A stretch of 64,000 nucleotides of DNA from RPQJ01 sp963793675 (GTDB taxonomy: Bacteria; Pseudomonadota; Gammaproteobacteria; Steroidobacterales; Steroidobacteraceae): contig CAWCBA010000002.1 of assembly GCA_963793675.1 (NCBI GenBank), positions 1,062,518-1,126,517 on the forward strand, read 5' to 3'. The notes under the pieces are model-generated. The model was not told the origin of the DNA, did no database searches, and worked only from the letters and a program-made list of their open reading frames with translations. The position numbers and the translations under genes were made by a program. Shown here one piece after another: positions 29,407-39,871 of the stretch; the first letter of the stretch is position 1; each line of letters opens with the position of its first letter.

Positions 29407-31661
29407 ATGGTTATCTCGATCGTCGCCGCCTACGCGTGGGGGGTGCTGCAATTGATCGTCCTCGGCAGTTTCGCGCGCACGGTTCGTATCCGAACGGTGT
29501 ATGCGGCGTTGGCGGTCGGCCTGTACTTGTGCGCGCCATTGACGGTGGTCCTGCAGGCAAGCTGGACAGGGCTCGTCGCACCGCTGTTGGGCATGTCGGC
29601 CCCGGAACTGGTGCGGGCCGCCTCCTACACCGTCGACCCATTCCTCGAAGAGTTGATGAAGATGCTGCCGCTGGCGCTGCTCATGCTGGTGCCGACCTTC
29701 AGGAGACAATGGTCGTTTACCGACTTCGTGCTGATCGGCGCGGCGACCGGTGCGGGGTTCGGTTTGGCCGAAGATCTCTATCGGTTCGGCGCGTCCGCCG
29801 ACCGAGCCGAGGGTATTGCGGGCGGCTGGGCGCTGGTGTTTTCCCAGGGTTACTTGTTCGTACCGAGCATCTTCAAGACGTTGACCTCGTGGCTTCCCGT
29901 CGGCGTGGCTGGCGGGACGAGCGATGTCGCCCGGCTCAATGTGCACTTGGTCTGGTCCTCGGTCGTCGGGCTCGCCGTTGGCTTGACGGTTCTGTCGCGA
30001 ACAAAGGCGTCTCGCCTGACCGCGCTGGGCCTGCTGGTCTGCATCTCGCTCGATCACGCGGCCGGCAACATGAGCGACGTCGGCAATTCGTGGCTGTTCT
30101 TTCTGTCATGGCCACTCGCTGCCCTGGTCCACCTGCGCGGCCTGATGCCGATCGCGGCCCTCGCCGTCGCGCTGTGGCTCGACCAGCGACGGCAGGGCGT
30201 GCGCGATTCCGTCGATCTGCTGCTCCAGACCGAACGGTCGGCACCATCTCGCTTGAAGGGAACGCTCGTGGCCGCCTTCAGCCGGCCGCCCTGGTCGCTC
30301 ATTGCGGTCGATCGCTTCGTGCGCATGCGCCGCGCTGTTCTCACAGAGCGCACCGCCGCCACCGCGCAGGCAGATACCCTGGGCGCGTTGGTCATGACCG
30401 AACGCGATCGTGTCGATCGCGAACTCGCGCAGTGGCAGACCGACGTGCCGGCCCTGTTTCCGCCGGGCTGGACGTTGAGTTCCCTGGGCGTCGCTCTGCG
30501 GCGGCCAGCTGTCATTCTCTGGTTGGTCATCCTGACGCCGTCGGTATTGTGGTTCGTTATCGGCGGCTGGCCGCAGACCGCGGGGCTACAGGTCTTCATG
30601 AAGCAACCTGCCGTCTGGATGGTATTGTTTCCCGTCTCCGTCCTCGCCCAGGCGTGGATCGCGTGGCGTACGATTGCCGGTCTTCGGAGTTGGTCACTGG
30701 CGCGTGACGCATCGGTCGGGGACGACGCCGCCACTGTAGGTCTGCGCGTCGCGTGCGGGATCGGGGCCGTCTCTCTCGGCGCGTTCTCGTTGCTGCGCAT
30801 GCTGGGCGGCATTACGCCCGGCTCGAGTATTTTCGCCAGCTTGCATGCACAGGATGCGGCCAATCATTTGACGCCGGCCGGCGGTTCGATGTTGGCGGGC
30901 AGCGCAGGGGCCTTTGCTCCACCGCCGCCGACCTTGGAACTTCCCGACACGGCCGGAGCGTCTGCAGGCTCCTCGTCTGGCGCCTCGTCGGGCACTTCCA
31001 ATTCGAACGCTGATAGCGGTCGCACATCAACCCCCCACCAACCAATAAGGCGCCCCCGCCCGCACCATTGCCTCCCGATGAGGCCGCCGCCGCGCGCGCG
31101 CGCGCAGCTGCCGCAGACGCTCTCGCCGCGCAGGAGCAGGCGCGAGCGGCGCACGACGCAGCCGATGCGGCTGATATTGCTGCGGCTGATGACTTCAATG
31201 ATCCATGGGGGGACAAGAGTCCACGCATCGCGGCTGCCGATGCCGCGCGGGACGCGTCGCGCGCTGCCGACGCTGCCCGGAACGACGCCATGGATGCGGC
31301 CAGGCAAAGTCAGGCGGATGCTGACGCACAGGCGGAGGCCGCCCAAACCGCCGCGGATCAGAGGGCCGCCGCTCAACATAGAGCTGCCGATCCCGAAGGT
31401 GTTGCGGCAGATGAAGCGGCCAAGGCCGCTGGTGTTGCCGAGCAGCGCGCCAACGAGACTTTCATGGAGATCGACAAATACGATTCGAGCGGCCAACCTG
31501 ATCCGAGCGGAGCGCAACGCCGCCACGAGGCTGATCAGGCGGCCATTCTGGCCAGGCAGCAAGCGGACGCGGCTAGAGCTGCCGCCGATGCGGCTAAAGC
31601 CGCTCGTGAGACGTATGCAGCACAGGGGCCTTCCGCAGGATGGAAGCCTGACAAACCGTGA
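29407..31661 (+). CDS. PrsW-like intramembrane metalloprotease with Ala-rich tail (one frameshift)
   Basis: Integral membrane protein. The PrsW hallmarks are all present: EELMK (Glu81-Glu82...Lys85), GAGFGLAEDLYRF (Glu122), LNVHLVW (His180) and SLDHAAGN (His217), spread over about seven helices in the first 260 residues. PrsW proteases cleave anti-sigma factors or other membrane substrates. Two more hydrophobic segments lie near residues 360-385 and 400-420, and a third near 460. A proline/serine linker follows, then, after a frame change near 31040, a 190-residue tail very rich in Ala, Asp, Gln and Arg with coiled-coil character. ATG 29407 is preceded by CAGGAGA. The tail is unusual for PrsW. 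Confidence 0.75.
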
Positions 31662-31874
31662 CTCGACTACCTTGCGGCCACATTTCCATGTGCATATTGC
31701 GGCCGCCAAGAAGCGGATGAGTGGACTTAGGCATTGTCAGGCGCTGCCTCAGGCGCTCCTCAGGCGCCGCAACGGCCGCTCAGAACGTGTTTGCGTGGTT
31801 GTGGCGGCGCCTGAGAGGCAGTGAGTTCCGGGTAACGTTCATCGGTCAGCACGCGGCGCGGCTGGTCGTGCCTG

Positions 31875-32400
31875 TTACAGCCTGTCCTTTGCCGTCTCGA
31901 ATATGCGCCGCGCCTTGCCTGGGAGATCCGTGTCGCCGTAGACGAACTGCACGGTCATCAGGTCGTCACCGACTTTGATCAGCACGAGTCCGGGCACCTG
32001 GACAGCGTGATCGCCGATGCCTTGCAGTGGATCCACAGCGCCGATCGGTGCGGCAGTGTTCGCGAGGCCGGAGGCGGGAGCAAGCGACGGACCGGCACCC
32101 CATTCTACCTTCAGCTCGACCTCGAGGGGTGTCGTCCCCGTTACCGGGGAATAGATGCATTGGGTCCAGCTCTGGCCCCCTTCTGTAGCGACCGCGGCGA
32201 CCTCTCCACCAAGAATCGCCGACATTTCGGCTTGAGTCACCATGTCGCAGGCCTTGCCGCGCACTCTTCGTCGCAGCGGGCGCGGTTGCGCTCACGGCAG
32301 CGGTCGCAGCCGAGTCAGTCGACGCGTCCTGCCGGGCGCAACCGCTCAGGATGATGCGCCGGTCAAGGGCGAGCGGCAGTGCGATTAGACGTGAGTTCAT
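31875..32400 (-). CDS. Lipoprotein of unknown function (frameshifted)
   Basis: ATG 32400 begins a lipoprotein signal with lipobox ILSGC. After a frame change near 32270 the mature domain continues (CDMVTQAEMSAILGGEVAAV ... WTQCIYSP ... GIGDHAVQVPGLVLIKVGDD) to the stop at 31875. About 170 codons. The C..VTQ.E...ILG plus QC-Y pattern is shared with the secreted protein at 28503-28964. It probably sits in the outer membrane or periplasm. Function unknown. Confidence 0.65.
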
Positions 32401-33597
32401 GGGGACCCCCAGGTTGCCATGTTGAATGCAGACTGAGTATTGCAGAATCAGCTACGGCAAGAGTACCAACCTGATGATTGAATCCTCCACTTAGCGTGAC
32501 GGATGTCGGCAATGGGCAGTGGAACTCGTCACGTGCTCCAGCTGCCGGGCTCGTGGCCGGTGCGCATCCGCCCGCCCTGGATTCCGTGTCGACGATGGTG
32601 AGCATTTCGCTGGGCTCGAGCCCACCCTCCCCCCTCAACTCATAGCGAATGTTGAACGCGCGCAAAATGGAATTGATTGCGTTGGTTACGGCTTGAGGGA
32701 TCAGATAGCCAACGCCGCCATTGACCTTCAGGACTACCGGCGCGCGTAGACAGGCCAGCATGCCGATGTCGGACGTCTTCGCCAGGCCAACCGCGGAGAA
32801 AAAGGAGAAGTACGGCCCAGCCGCGAACCCGAATGCTCCCACACCGGCGACTACGCGAATCGAATGCCCAAGATTGATTCCGCTCACACCCAGAGACACG
32901 CCCTGACCGGATTGGGCGAGATTCGTCGATTGTTTGAATCCCGAGGTCCGCCCACGCCCCAATGCCCGTCGCTGTACCCGACGCGAAATCCGCCGTTGAA
33001 TGAGTAATCGCCAACTGCGGAGAGGGTACTGTTTCTGACGCCCAATGCCGTCTGGATCTGAAATATCTGCCGTACCGTAACGGCGATCGGAACCGGACCG
33101 ATACCACCGACGGGGATACTGAAGTCCGTGTTGGGTCGCAGCAGACCATGGACGTTGGCTCTGAGTCCGACATCGGTGCCGGCGTCGAACTTCCATGTCA
33201 GCCCGGCTGCACCCTTGAGTTCCACGGACGCTTCCTCTATGCGGCCGTTCTTGATGCGCAGAATCACATCCAATGTGGGTGCCTCAAGGTGCACCATGAC
33301 CTCGGCCTTGACTTTCAGTCCGCCCGCATCAGTGGTCGCGCGCATACCGACGCCCGACCTATTGGCAAAAGGTACCGTCTTGAAGTTGACGAGGTTCGAA
33401 ACATCGGGCGTAGGCGCGACGGACGTGGCACCGGCGGTCCGTGCGAACAAGTCATGAATGTCAGGGGCCAGCTGCAAGGTATCCTGAACCAGTGAGCTGA
33501 CTTGGCCTGGAAAATACGGGGCTCTATGGATGAATAGGGCGGGCACGGCCGTGGCCGGCCGTGGGGTACTCTGCGCTAGCTGGATGACTTGCCCCAA
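32363..33597 (-). CDS. Hypothetical beta-rich envelope protein (frameshifted)
   Basis: Two frames join near 32955 into about 400 codons. The first part (to 32884) is rich in alternating hydrophobic residues (VMVHLEAPTLDVILRIKNGR, VELKGAAGLTWKFDAGTDVG). The second part has VSLGVSGINLGHSIRVVAGV and AAGPYFSFFSAVGLAKTS. The latter recurs in the remnant at 41095-41523, so a paralogue exists. Its TTG start region overlaps the end of the lipoprotein at 33576-34115. The two may be one long lipoprotein separated by an indel. No known domain recognised. Confidence 0.5.
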
Positions 33598-34115
33598 ACA
33601 TCTGAGGCCGTATACGAGAGAGCTTCATCGAAGTCGATCGGTACGTTGGCAATGTGGATATCGGCATTGCGAATTAGTTCGTTGATCTCGACCGGTCCGA
33701 GCACCAGCACGAGGTTGTCACCGTCTTTGCGGATCCCCAGCACGCGCCCAACGGCGCGATTGGTGAGAAACAAAATCTTCCCGGGTTTGAGTTCACTGGC
33801 ACGCGCCGCGTGGGCATCGATGCTCCACATGAACCCGTTGGAATGCTGCTCGCGGACCGATTCAGCGCCGCCGCCGACCACGATCACATCTGGCTGATAC
33901 TCCACCGATGAGTCAGGTATCGGTGCGATGCCATACTTCCGCTCGGCCTCGCTCATCTCGTTCTTCTTGATCTGGCGCGGCGTCGTGATGTGCCGAGTTT
34001 GCGCTGAGTGGCCGCCGAACGCACTGTCTGACGACTGCCGCTCTCCGCAACCCGGCAGAGCCGCAAGCGCCAGAAACGTCGTCAAGGCGACCAAGGATCG
34101 AATCGCGTTCGGCAT
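33576..34115 (-). CDS. Lipoprotein of unknown function
   Basis: 179 residues with a lipoprotein signal ending ALAALPGC. The mature part contains YQPDVIVVGGGAESV and ELKPGKILFLTNRAVGRVLG, which suggests a small beta-sandwich, but no family is recognised. It stops at 33576, just inside the start of the next gene on the same strand, which may be its continuation after a frameshift. The 327 bp between it and the truncated PrsW copy at 34443 hold no gene. The last 90 of those bases resemble the leader of the intact PrsW-like gene. Confidence 0.6.
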   Translation of the reverse strand: MPNAIRSLVALTTFLALAALPGCGERQSSDSAFGGHSAQTRHITTPRQIKKNEMSEAERKYGIAPIPDSSVEYQPDVIVVGGGAESVREQHSNGFMWSIDAHAARASELKPGKILFLTNRAVGRVLGIRKDGDNLVLVLGPVEINELIRNADIHIANVPIDFDEALSYTASDVWGKSSS

Positions 34116-34442
34116 GGCGGCCTCTCACAGCTGGGTCAGGTAGCAAAAATCCTGGTGCGAAGAATCGAGCGCTACTTTTTTCGAGTCAGGTGGCAACGCT
34201 CGACTCCCATGAGCGTGCGCGCCGTGGCCACCTCCGCGCTTGAAATCAGAATGCTCGGCTGAAACGCGTAAGGCCGATCCTACGCGGACTTTGGAGCAGC
34301 TGCACGGCTTGCTGCGCTCGGGAGGCCGTTATGTTTCGGGAAAGCAGCTTGCTGCAAAATTCATTAATTTGACGGGTCCGGCATTGGGTCGTACCGTCGC
34401 CCATGCTTTCGCTCCCTTCGACGGCGCCGGCCAGGAGATTTC

Positions 34443-34679
34443 ATGGTCATCTCGGTTGTCGCCGCAAACGCCTGGGGCGTGTTGCAGTTGATCATCCGGG
34501 GTCGTTTCGCACGCACTGTTCGCATTCGAACGGTGTATGCGGCGATGACCGTCGGCTTGTATCCGTGCGCTCCCGTGATCGTGAGCCTTGAGGTTGGTTG
34601 GACTCGACTGTTTGCACCGTTGATGGGCATGTCCGTCCCGGAACTGGTCAGGACCGCCCGCCACAGCTTCGAAGCTTGA
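34443..34679 (+). pseudogene. Truncated duplicate of the PrsW-like gene
   Basis: The first about 70 codons closely parallel 29407 onward (MVISVVAANAWGVLQLII, FARTVRIRTVYAA, LMGMSVPELVRTA). The about 90-bp leader, including GGCCAGGAGA before ATG, is similar too. It then breaks off before any of the protease motifs, so it cannot be active. It shows that the segment between 29407 and 34443 arose by, or took part in, a local duplication. Confidence 0.75.
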
Positions 34680-34778
34680 TCCAGACTGGAAACGTGCTCG
34701 CATCGGCACTCTCCGGAACGTAGCGATGAGTCCCAGAGCATTCGTCCACGTCAATCAAGAAGCAACAGGGCGTCGCGA

Positions 34779-35515
34779 ATGCATGGCCGTCCTATCGCGA
34801 GATTCGGCGCTGTCATCCTCGTTTGCCTGATGTCATTGTCCGCCGCGTTGCTGGCTATGGTCGCGCACTCGCAGGGAATTATGGCTACCGCAAAGCCTCC
34901 ATCGGTCTCCAGGTCAGCGGATATCGCCACAATGAGGCGGCGTGCCGATGAACTCGAACGGCGTGTCGTGGAACTGGAAAAGGAAAGTGCCGATGAAGCC
35001 GAGGCCGACAAGGATGAAGTCGCCGTTGACAAGACTATGGAGCAACGTCTTGCCGCGGTAGAGGCCGAGCAACGTGATGCAGCAGCCAAAGCAGGAGCAG
35101 GGGACGGACAAGAATCGTCTCACAGGCTCGACTTGCAGGTAGTGCGCGCACCGTTCGTCGTGGTCGATGCCAATGGGAAAAGACTTGTCACCATCGATCG
35201 CTCAGAAATTACGCAGAGTGCTCGGCCCACGGTGGGCGATCCGAAGTGGAGCTCAGTCGTCCTGGCCGCGAAGGGCGATACTGCTATCGTTCAACTAATC
35301 ATTGATCAAAGCGATAAACCAAAGGCTGGGTGGCGGCTGACCCGAACGCCAGTGGTAACAAGCTCATGATCGTCCAAGAGATTACAAAAGGCGTCGGCAT
35401 TCTCAGGATGGGATCCAGCAACTATGGCATGGCTCCCGCGATGCAGAATCAAGGACTGCGAGGGGTGGCTTCATCGGCAAGAAAGACTGACGATAGCCGC
35501 AGGCGAAACGTCTGA
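34779..35515 (+). CDS. Secreted or anchored coiled-coil protein (one frameshift)
   Basis: An N-terminal hydrophobic helix (VILVCLMSLSAALLAMVAHS) is a signal or anchor. A coiled coil (MRRRADELERRVVELEKESA and following acidic/Arg heptads, residues 45-105) comes next, then a globular segment (LQVVRAPFVVVDANGKRLVTID). After a frame change near 35340 it ends with NASGNKLMIVQEITKGVGIL and a short basic tail. About 245 codons. No known family. It is transcribed in line with the GIDE-like and LemA genes and likely belongs to their operon. Confidence 0.6.
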
Positions 35516-35557
35516 TGATCGCCAAGCGGGTCGAACAGGTTGAACGGAACTTCTGAC

Positions 35558-36957
35558 ATGCGCCATTCTTTCACGGTGCGCACGCCGCTAGGTGATACGC
35601 ACTGCACCGTCGAGATCGGCGATGAAGCGCTGCATTTCGAATCCGATGATCCGTTTAGCGGAGGCGTCGAAACCCTGAGATGGGAATCCATCAAGGAAGG
35701 CGGAACGGCCGCGATATCCGGCATGGGCGGCCGTGGCGGTCCAGAGCTGCCGAACTGGGTTCCGACGCAGCTGGAATGGCTGGGGCTGTCACGAACCCCC
35801 GGTGCTGGCAAGCCCCTCATGCGCGCACTGCCGGCTGGTGCAGCGCGTGACTCGATCGTCGCAGCGGTGCGTCAGCGCCTGGGATCGCGCTGGATCGGGG
35901 AGCGAATGCCCCTGCAGGATGCCCAGTCACGGTTGGGAGTGTCGTCGAGCGACGGTAGCGGACTCAAAGTGGCCGGCATCATCGTTGCGGTGCTGGCCCT
36001 GCTGGCGTTGCTGATTATTCTGCTGGTATGGGTCCTCCAGATCTTCTGGATACCGGCCGGGTTTTTCACGGGTGGCTGGCTGTTTCGCAAGGGCCTCAAC
36101 GGTCTCCGTGACGGGCTTGCCGTGGCCAATACACCGACCGCAAAGAGCAGTAGTGCCGCGTTGGGCCTGGTCGAACTACAAGGGCGGGCACGCACGATCC
36201 GGCGCCGTCACCGGCCGGCATCACTGGGCGGCCGAGTGTCTGGTGGGATGTGGCTGTCAGTCTCTGGTACGACGACAGTCGCAACGGCGGTGAATGGCGA
36301 CAGGTGGCTGCGCGCTATGGTGGCAGCATCGATGTCGTGGAATTCGAAGACGACAGCGGGCATCTTCCGGTATGGCTCAAAGGCGCGGATTTGATGATTG
36401 CAAGTCAAACCTGGGATTCGCGCAAGGAGACGCTACCCGCGCCGGGCATCGTGTTGCTCGACGAACTTGGGTTCCCGTGGTCTGGACAGCAGCACATCAT
36501 GGTCAGCGAGCAGTGCCTGGAGGCAAACGCGCCACTGTACGTGCTGGGTACGCTCGACGAGCGACGCAATATTCCGGAATCGGCGCAAGTCGGCCGGCTG
36601 GAATGCCTCATCCAATCCATGCGCACCGGAGAGTGGCGTCGTACGGTGGTGGCCGCCGTGCCCAAACCGGGACGAATGGTGGTTGCGGTCCTGATCGGCT
36701 TCCTCGACACGTTCTGTAAACTCGGCAGGGGCGGCGAGCGGGTCAAGACTGCTGATACCAGCGAGCCACCTGCCATCGCACCCGCCGCGCTGTTGGTCTG
36801 GAAGGGACGAGCAGGACGCCCGTTTCTCGTGTCGAACCAGCCCGAAAGCGCGGCGCTGGCCTCGTTGCGGCGCCGCGCGCGGATCTTCTGTGGCATTGGC
36901 GCGGCTGGACTCTGCTATACCTTGTACCAGTTGGTGGAACTCCTTGCGGGATCGTGA
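35558..36957 (+). CDS. GIDE-like membrane protein upstream of LemA (one frameshift)
   Basis: About 466 codons in two frames joined near 36220. The N-terminal cytosolic-type domain (FTVRTPLGDTHCTVEIGDEA) precedes two hydrophobic segments (GIIVAVLALLALLIILLVWV and the following 25 residues). The GIDE-like domain then reads ALGLVELQGRAR ... SVWWDVAVSLWYDD ... EWRQVAARYG ... VEFEDDSGHLPVWLKGADLM, the order of the E3-ligase-like GIDE/MAPL family found in bacteria. A C-terminal helix (GIGAAGLCYTLYQLVELLAG) ends it. Bacterial GIDE proteins lack a RING finger and often neighbour lemA, as here: it overlaps lemA by GTGA. Function unknown, probably envelope-associated. Confidence 0.65.
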
Positions 36958-37523
36958 CCGTGGCCTGGTTTGCAGTAGCCCTGTTGGCGTTGACGTTGAC
37001 GGCGGTTGGGGCCGTCGCCTATGCCGTGTCGCTCTACAACGGGTTGATCCAGGTCAAGCATCAGGTCGATCAGGCCTGGGCCAACATTGACGTGCTGCTC
37101 ACGCAGCGACACGACGAACTCCCCAAGCTTGTTGATGCTGCCAAGGGCTACATGGGTCATGAACGGACACTGCTCGAGAAGCTCGCCTCCCTGCGCGCGC
37201 GCGCGGCGGCGACCGACGGCCGTGAAGAGCGAGTGATAGTGGAGGAAGCTCTCACGCAGGGTGTATCCCGCCTGCTTGCCGTGGCCGAGAATTATCCGCA
37301 GCTGCTCGCCGACGAAATGTTCGCCGTGCTGCGGGAGCGCATTTCAGAGCTGGAAGAGCAGATCTCGCACCGGCGTGAGTTCTACAACGCCGCCGTCAAC
37401 ATCAACAACGTGGCCATGGAGCAGTTCCCGGAACTGCTGCTGTCGTCCACGGCGGGTCTGGCTCGCCGGTCGCTTTTTGGCGCGAACGCGGCCGAGCGAG
37501 ACGGCCCTGGCACACCTTCTTGA
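36954..37523 (+). CDS. lemA: LemA family protein
   Basis: 189 residues, intact. One N-terminal membrane helix is followed by the LemA signature (YNGLIQVKHQVDQAWANIDV, LLTQRHDELPKLVDAAKGYM) and a helical bundle. The end is EFYNAAVNINNVAMEQFPEL, which matches the family's YN..V..FN... motif. LemA proteins are exposed at the membrane and are linked to envelope stress or membrane shaping. GTG 36954 overlaps the upstream stop. The OmpA-like gene begins 17 bp downstream, so the operon continues. Confidence 0.92.
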   Translation: MTVAWFAVALLALTLTAVGAVAYAVSLYNGLIQVKHQVDQAWANIDVLLTQRHDELPKLVDAAKGYMGHERTLLEKLASLRARAAATDGREERVIVEEALTQGVSRLLAVAENYPQLLADEMFAVLRERISELEEQISHRREFYNAAVNINNVAMEQFPELLLSSTAGLARRSLFGANAAERDGPGTPS

Positions 37524-37540
37524 AACGGAGCGAACAAGTT

Positions 37541-38688
37541 ATGCCCGTCATGGACACCCTGCGGCTTCGTCCGACCTTTCGATTGGCACTGCGTACGGTA
37601 CTTGCCGTATCCATCCTGTCAGCCGCAAGCAATGCGCATGCAGCCCCTCCGCCGTTTCCACTTTCGACTGGCACGACGATCGTCATTGCGGTCAGCAATG
37701 CGACGGCGCCACAGAAGTCCGAGTCGAGCCAGAACATCGCGCAGGGCGACTACGAGGTGGTCGTCTCGGTCACCGGTTTCGGCGCGGACGGCATCAGTCA
37801 CTCGTCGTTCATCGACGCCGAGGATGCATCCGGCGTCCAGCGCCAGGTGAATATCCCACGTAAGGTGCTGGCAACGGATCTCGCGAGTTCGCATCTACAG
37901 GTGCTCGGCTTCAACACGGAAGACCCCAGGGTCCTGCCCGGTACGACGTCTCTTGGTCCGTCGGTCGCCGTGCTTCGTGAGTTTCTTGCGTCCGGTCATG
38001 CTGACTATGCGTTCAAGAATTTTGCGAGCGGCGCCGTGATCTCCGGTCAGCTCGAATCGAGACAACGCTGCTGAGGTCAAGTTTCCGATCCTTCTAAACG
38101 GTGTCCGAGTCGAACTGCCTGCAATTCGAGCGACCGGCCAGGTGTCGTCGGGTGACGGCGAAACGTCCTTTCGAGCACATCATGCTCGACTACCCACAGC
38201 ACCCGTTTTCCCTGCGGGTCGCCTATGGTCCGCGCAATGGCAGCATCCCATTTAAGGCCGATTTCGCGCGCGAGATCGTACGGGTCGATTTCCCGGCGCC
38301 GCAAGCCGGGCAACTGGATGAAGCGCTGACAAAGGCGTGTCGCGTGGAAGTGCCAGGCATCTACTTCGATTTCAATGAGGCGACGCTCAAGCCGCCGTCG
38401 AGGCGCGCGCTCGAAGGTATCGCTGCCGTGTTGCGCCAGCAGCCCAAATGGAAGCTGACCATCGAGGGGCACACGGACAACATCGGCGGAGACCGGTACA
38501 ACGTCGACCTATCCGCGCGCCGTGCGGCGTCGGTAAAGACTGAGCTGGAACGAAGCCATGGCGTTGAGGCATCGCGACTGACGACAGTGGGCTTTGGCGC
38601 CAACAAGCCGATTGAGACGAACGCAACAATTGCTGGCAGGGCTCGCAATCGCCGCGTTGAACTCGTGCGTGATTGCACGGGTCAGTAG
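37541..38688 (+). CDS. OmpA-family envelope protein, paralogue 1 (frameshifted)
   Basis: A signal peptide (VLAVSILSAASNAHA) leads to a cluster-specific N-terminal domain (GDYEVVVSVTGFGADGIS ... IPRKVLATD). A middle region is in shifted frames (38070-38165). The peptidoglycan-binding OmpA C-terminal domain follows: GIYFDFNEATLKPPSRRALE, LTIEGHTDNIGGDRYNVDLS with the DAP-binding Asp and Arg residues, and ARNRRVELVR. About 380 codons. Two further paralogues follow on the opposite strand. It should tether an outer-membrane or periplasmic domain to peptidoglycan. Confidence 0.82.
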
Positions 38689-38760
38689 CGCCGGCGCCAC
38701 GACTGTCCGCTGCAGCAACCTGCTAAAGCCCATCCGAGCGCGTACTGCATGGACCAGATT

Positions 38761-39836
38761 CTATTCGCGTCGCAACTCGACGCGCCGATTGCGTGCTCGT
38801 CCTTCAGCCGTGTCGTTGGGTGCTTGCGGAGACGACTCTCCGTAACCCCCGGTCGACAAGCGGTCGCCATCGATGCCGTAACGGCTGACCAGCGCGGTCT
38901 TGACCGCAGCCGAACGGCGCTTGGACAGGTCGAGATTCGCCGCGTCGTTGCCAATGCCGTCGGTATGGTCATCGACGCGCAGCTGCCAGTCCGGATGCGC
39001 CTTGAGCATGCCCGCAATCTCCTTCAGCACGCGTTCCGATTCCGGGCGAATTGCAGCGCTGTTGAATGAGAAGAAGATGCCGTAGATCTCCGCCACTTCA
39101 TCTTTCGCGAGTGCGCTTTCTATGGTCATCGCCGAACCCTTCGGCTCCGGATACTCGATGCGAATCAACGCCACCGAGCTGCGAGCAGCACCGTACTGCA
39201 GGGTGATCGGGTTCGCGGGATCATCGACCAGGAAGAATTCCTCCGGCTGCGGACCGTTGTCGCTGGCGCAGGTCCCTTTCGCATGCAGGACCGGCAGTCT
39301 TATGTCGCGACCGTTGACCAGCACCGTGCGGGACGGGGCAGCATCAACTACTCGCAGCAACTGGCAAGCGTGCTCGCGCTCGACCACGGAGCCATCGTTA
39401 GACTTTGCGATACCGACCTTGGTATAGGAAACCTTGCCGGTCCTGCGCAGGTCATTGACTGCGACTGTAGAAAAGCCGGGCACGGTTCCCGGGAACGATA
39501 GCGCGTCACCGGCCTGGAAATAAGGCCGCATCCTGTGCGAGTTCTGCTGATCGGTAGCCAGCACCTTGCGCGGAATCACACGCCGCACCGGCTGCCGTTG
39601 TCCCCGGGCAGTTCCGTGGACGCCACCACGCGGTAGCCACTGGCGTCGAGCGACTCGATGACACCCAGGACTTCATAGTCACCCTCCGGCGTCGTTACCG
39701 CCTTGACGATACTGAGCCCGGCGACGAAAGGGATCTTTGGGTACTCGGTGGCGGTTGCCGCGGCTGTAGCCCCGATGGACTGCGTGGAACCGACCGCAAG
39801 AAAGGTGCAGACGGCAATATTCCGCAAGATAGACAT
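38761..39836 (-). CDS. OmpA-family envelope protein, paralogue 2 (one frameshift)
   Basis: ATG 39836 starts a signal peptide (NIAVCTFLAVGSTQSIGA), then the shared domain (GDYEVLGVIESLDASGYRVV). A frame change near 39585 joins RKVLATDQQNSHRMRPYF and VPGFSTVAVNDLRRTGKVSY. The OmpA domain is GIFFSFNSAAIRPESERVLK ... LRVDDHTDGIGNDAANLDLS ... ARNRRVELRRE. About 358 codons. It is closely similar to paralogue 3 along its whole length, so the two look like a tandem duplication. Confidence 0.82.
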
Positions 39837-39871
39837 GGACCGCCCCCCGATGGATATCGAACCAGAGACTC

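Noticed and set aside
31721..31978. Small plus-strand frame after the PrsW-like gene
   Set aside because: Arg/Cys-rich product without motifs, overlapping the end of a minus-strand lipoprotein gene.
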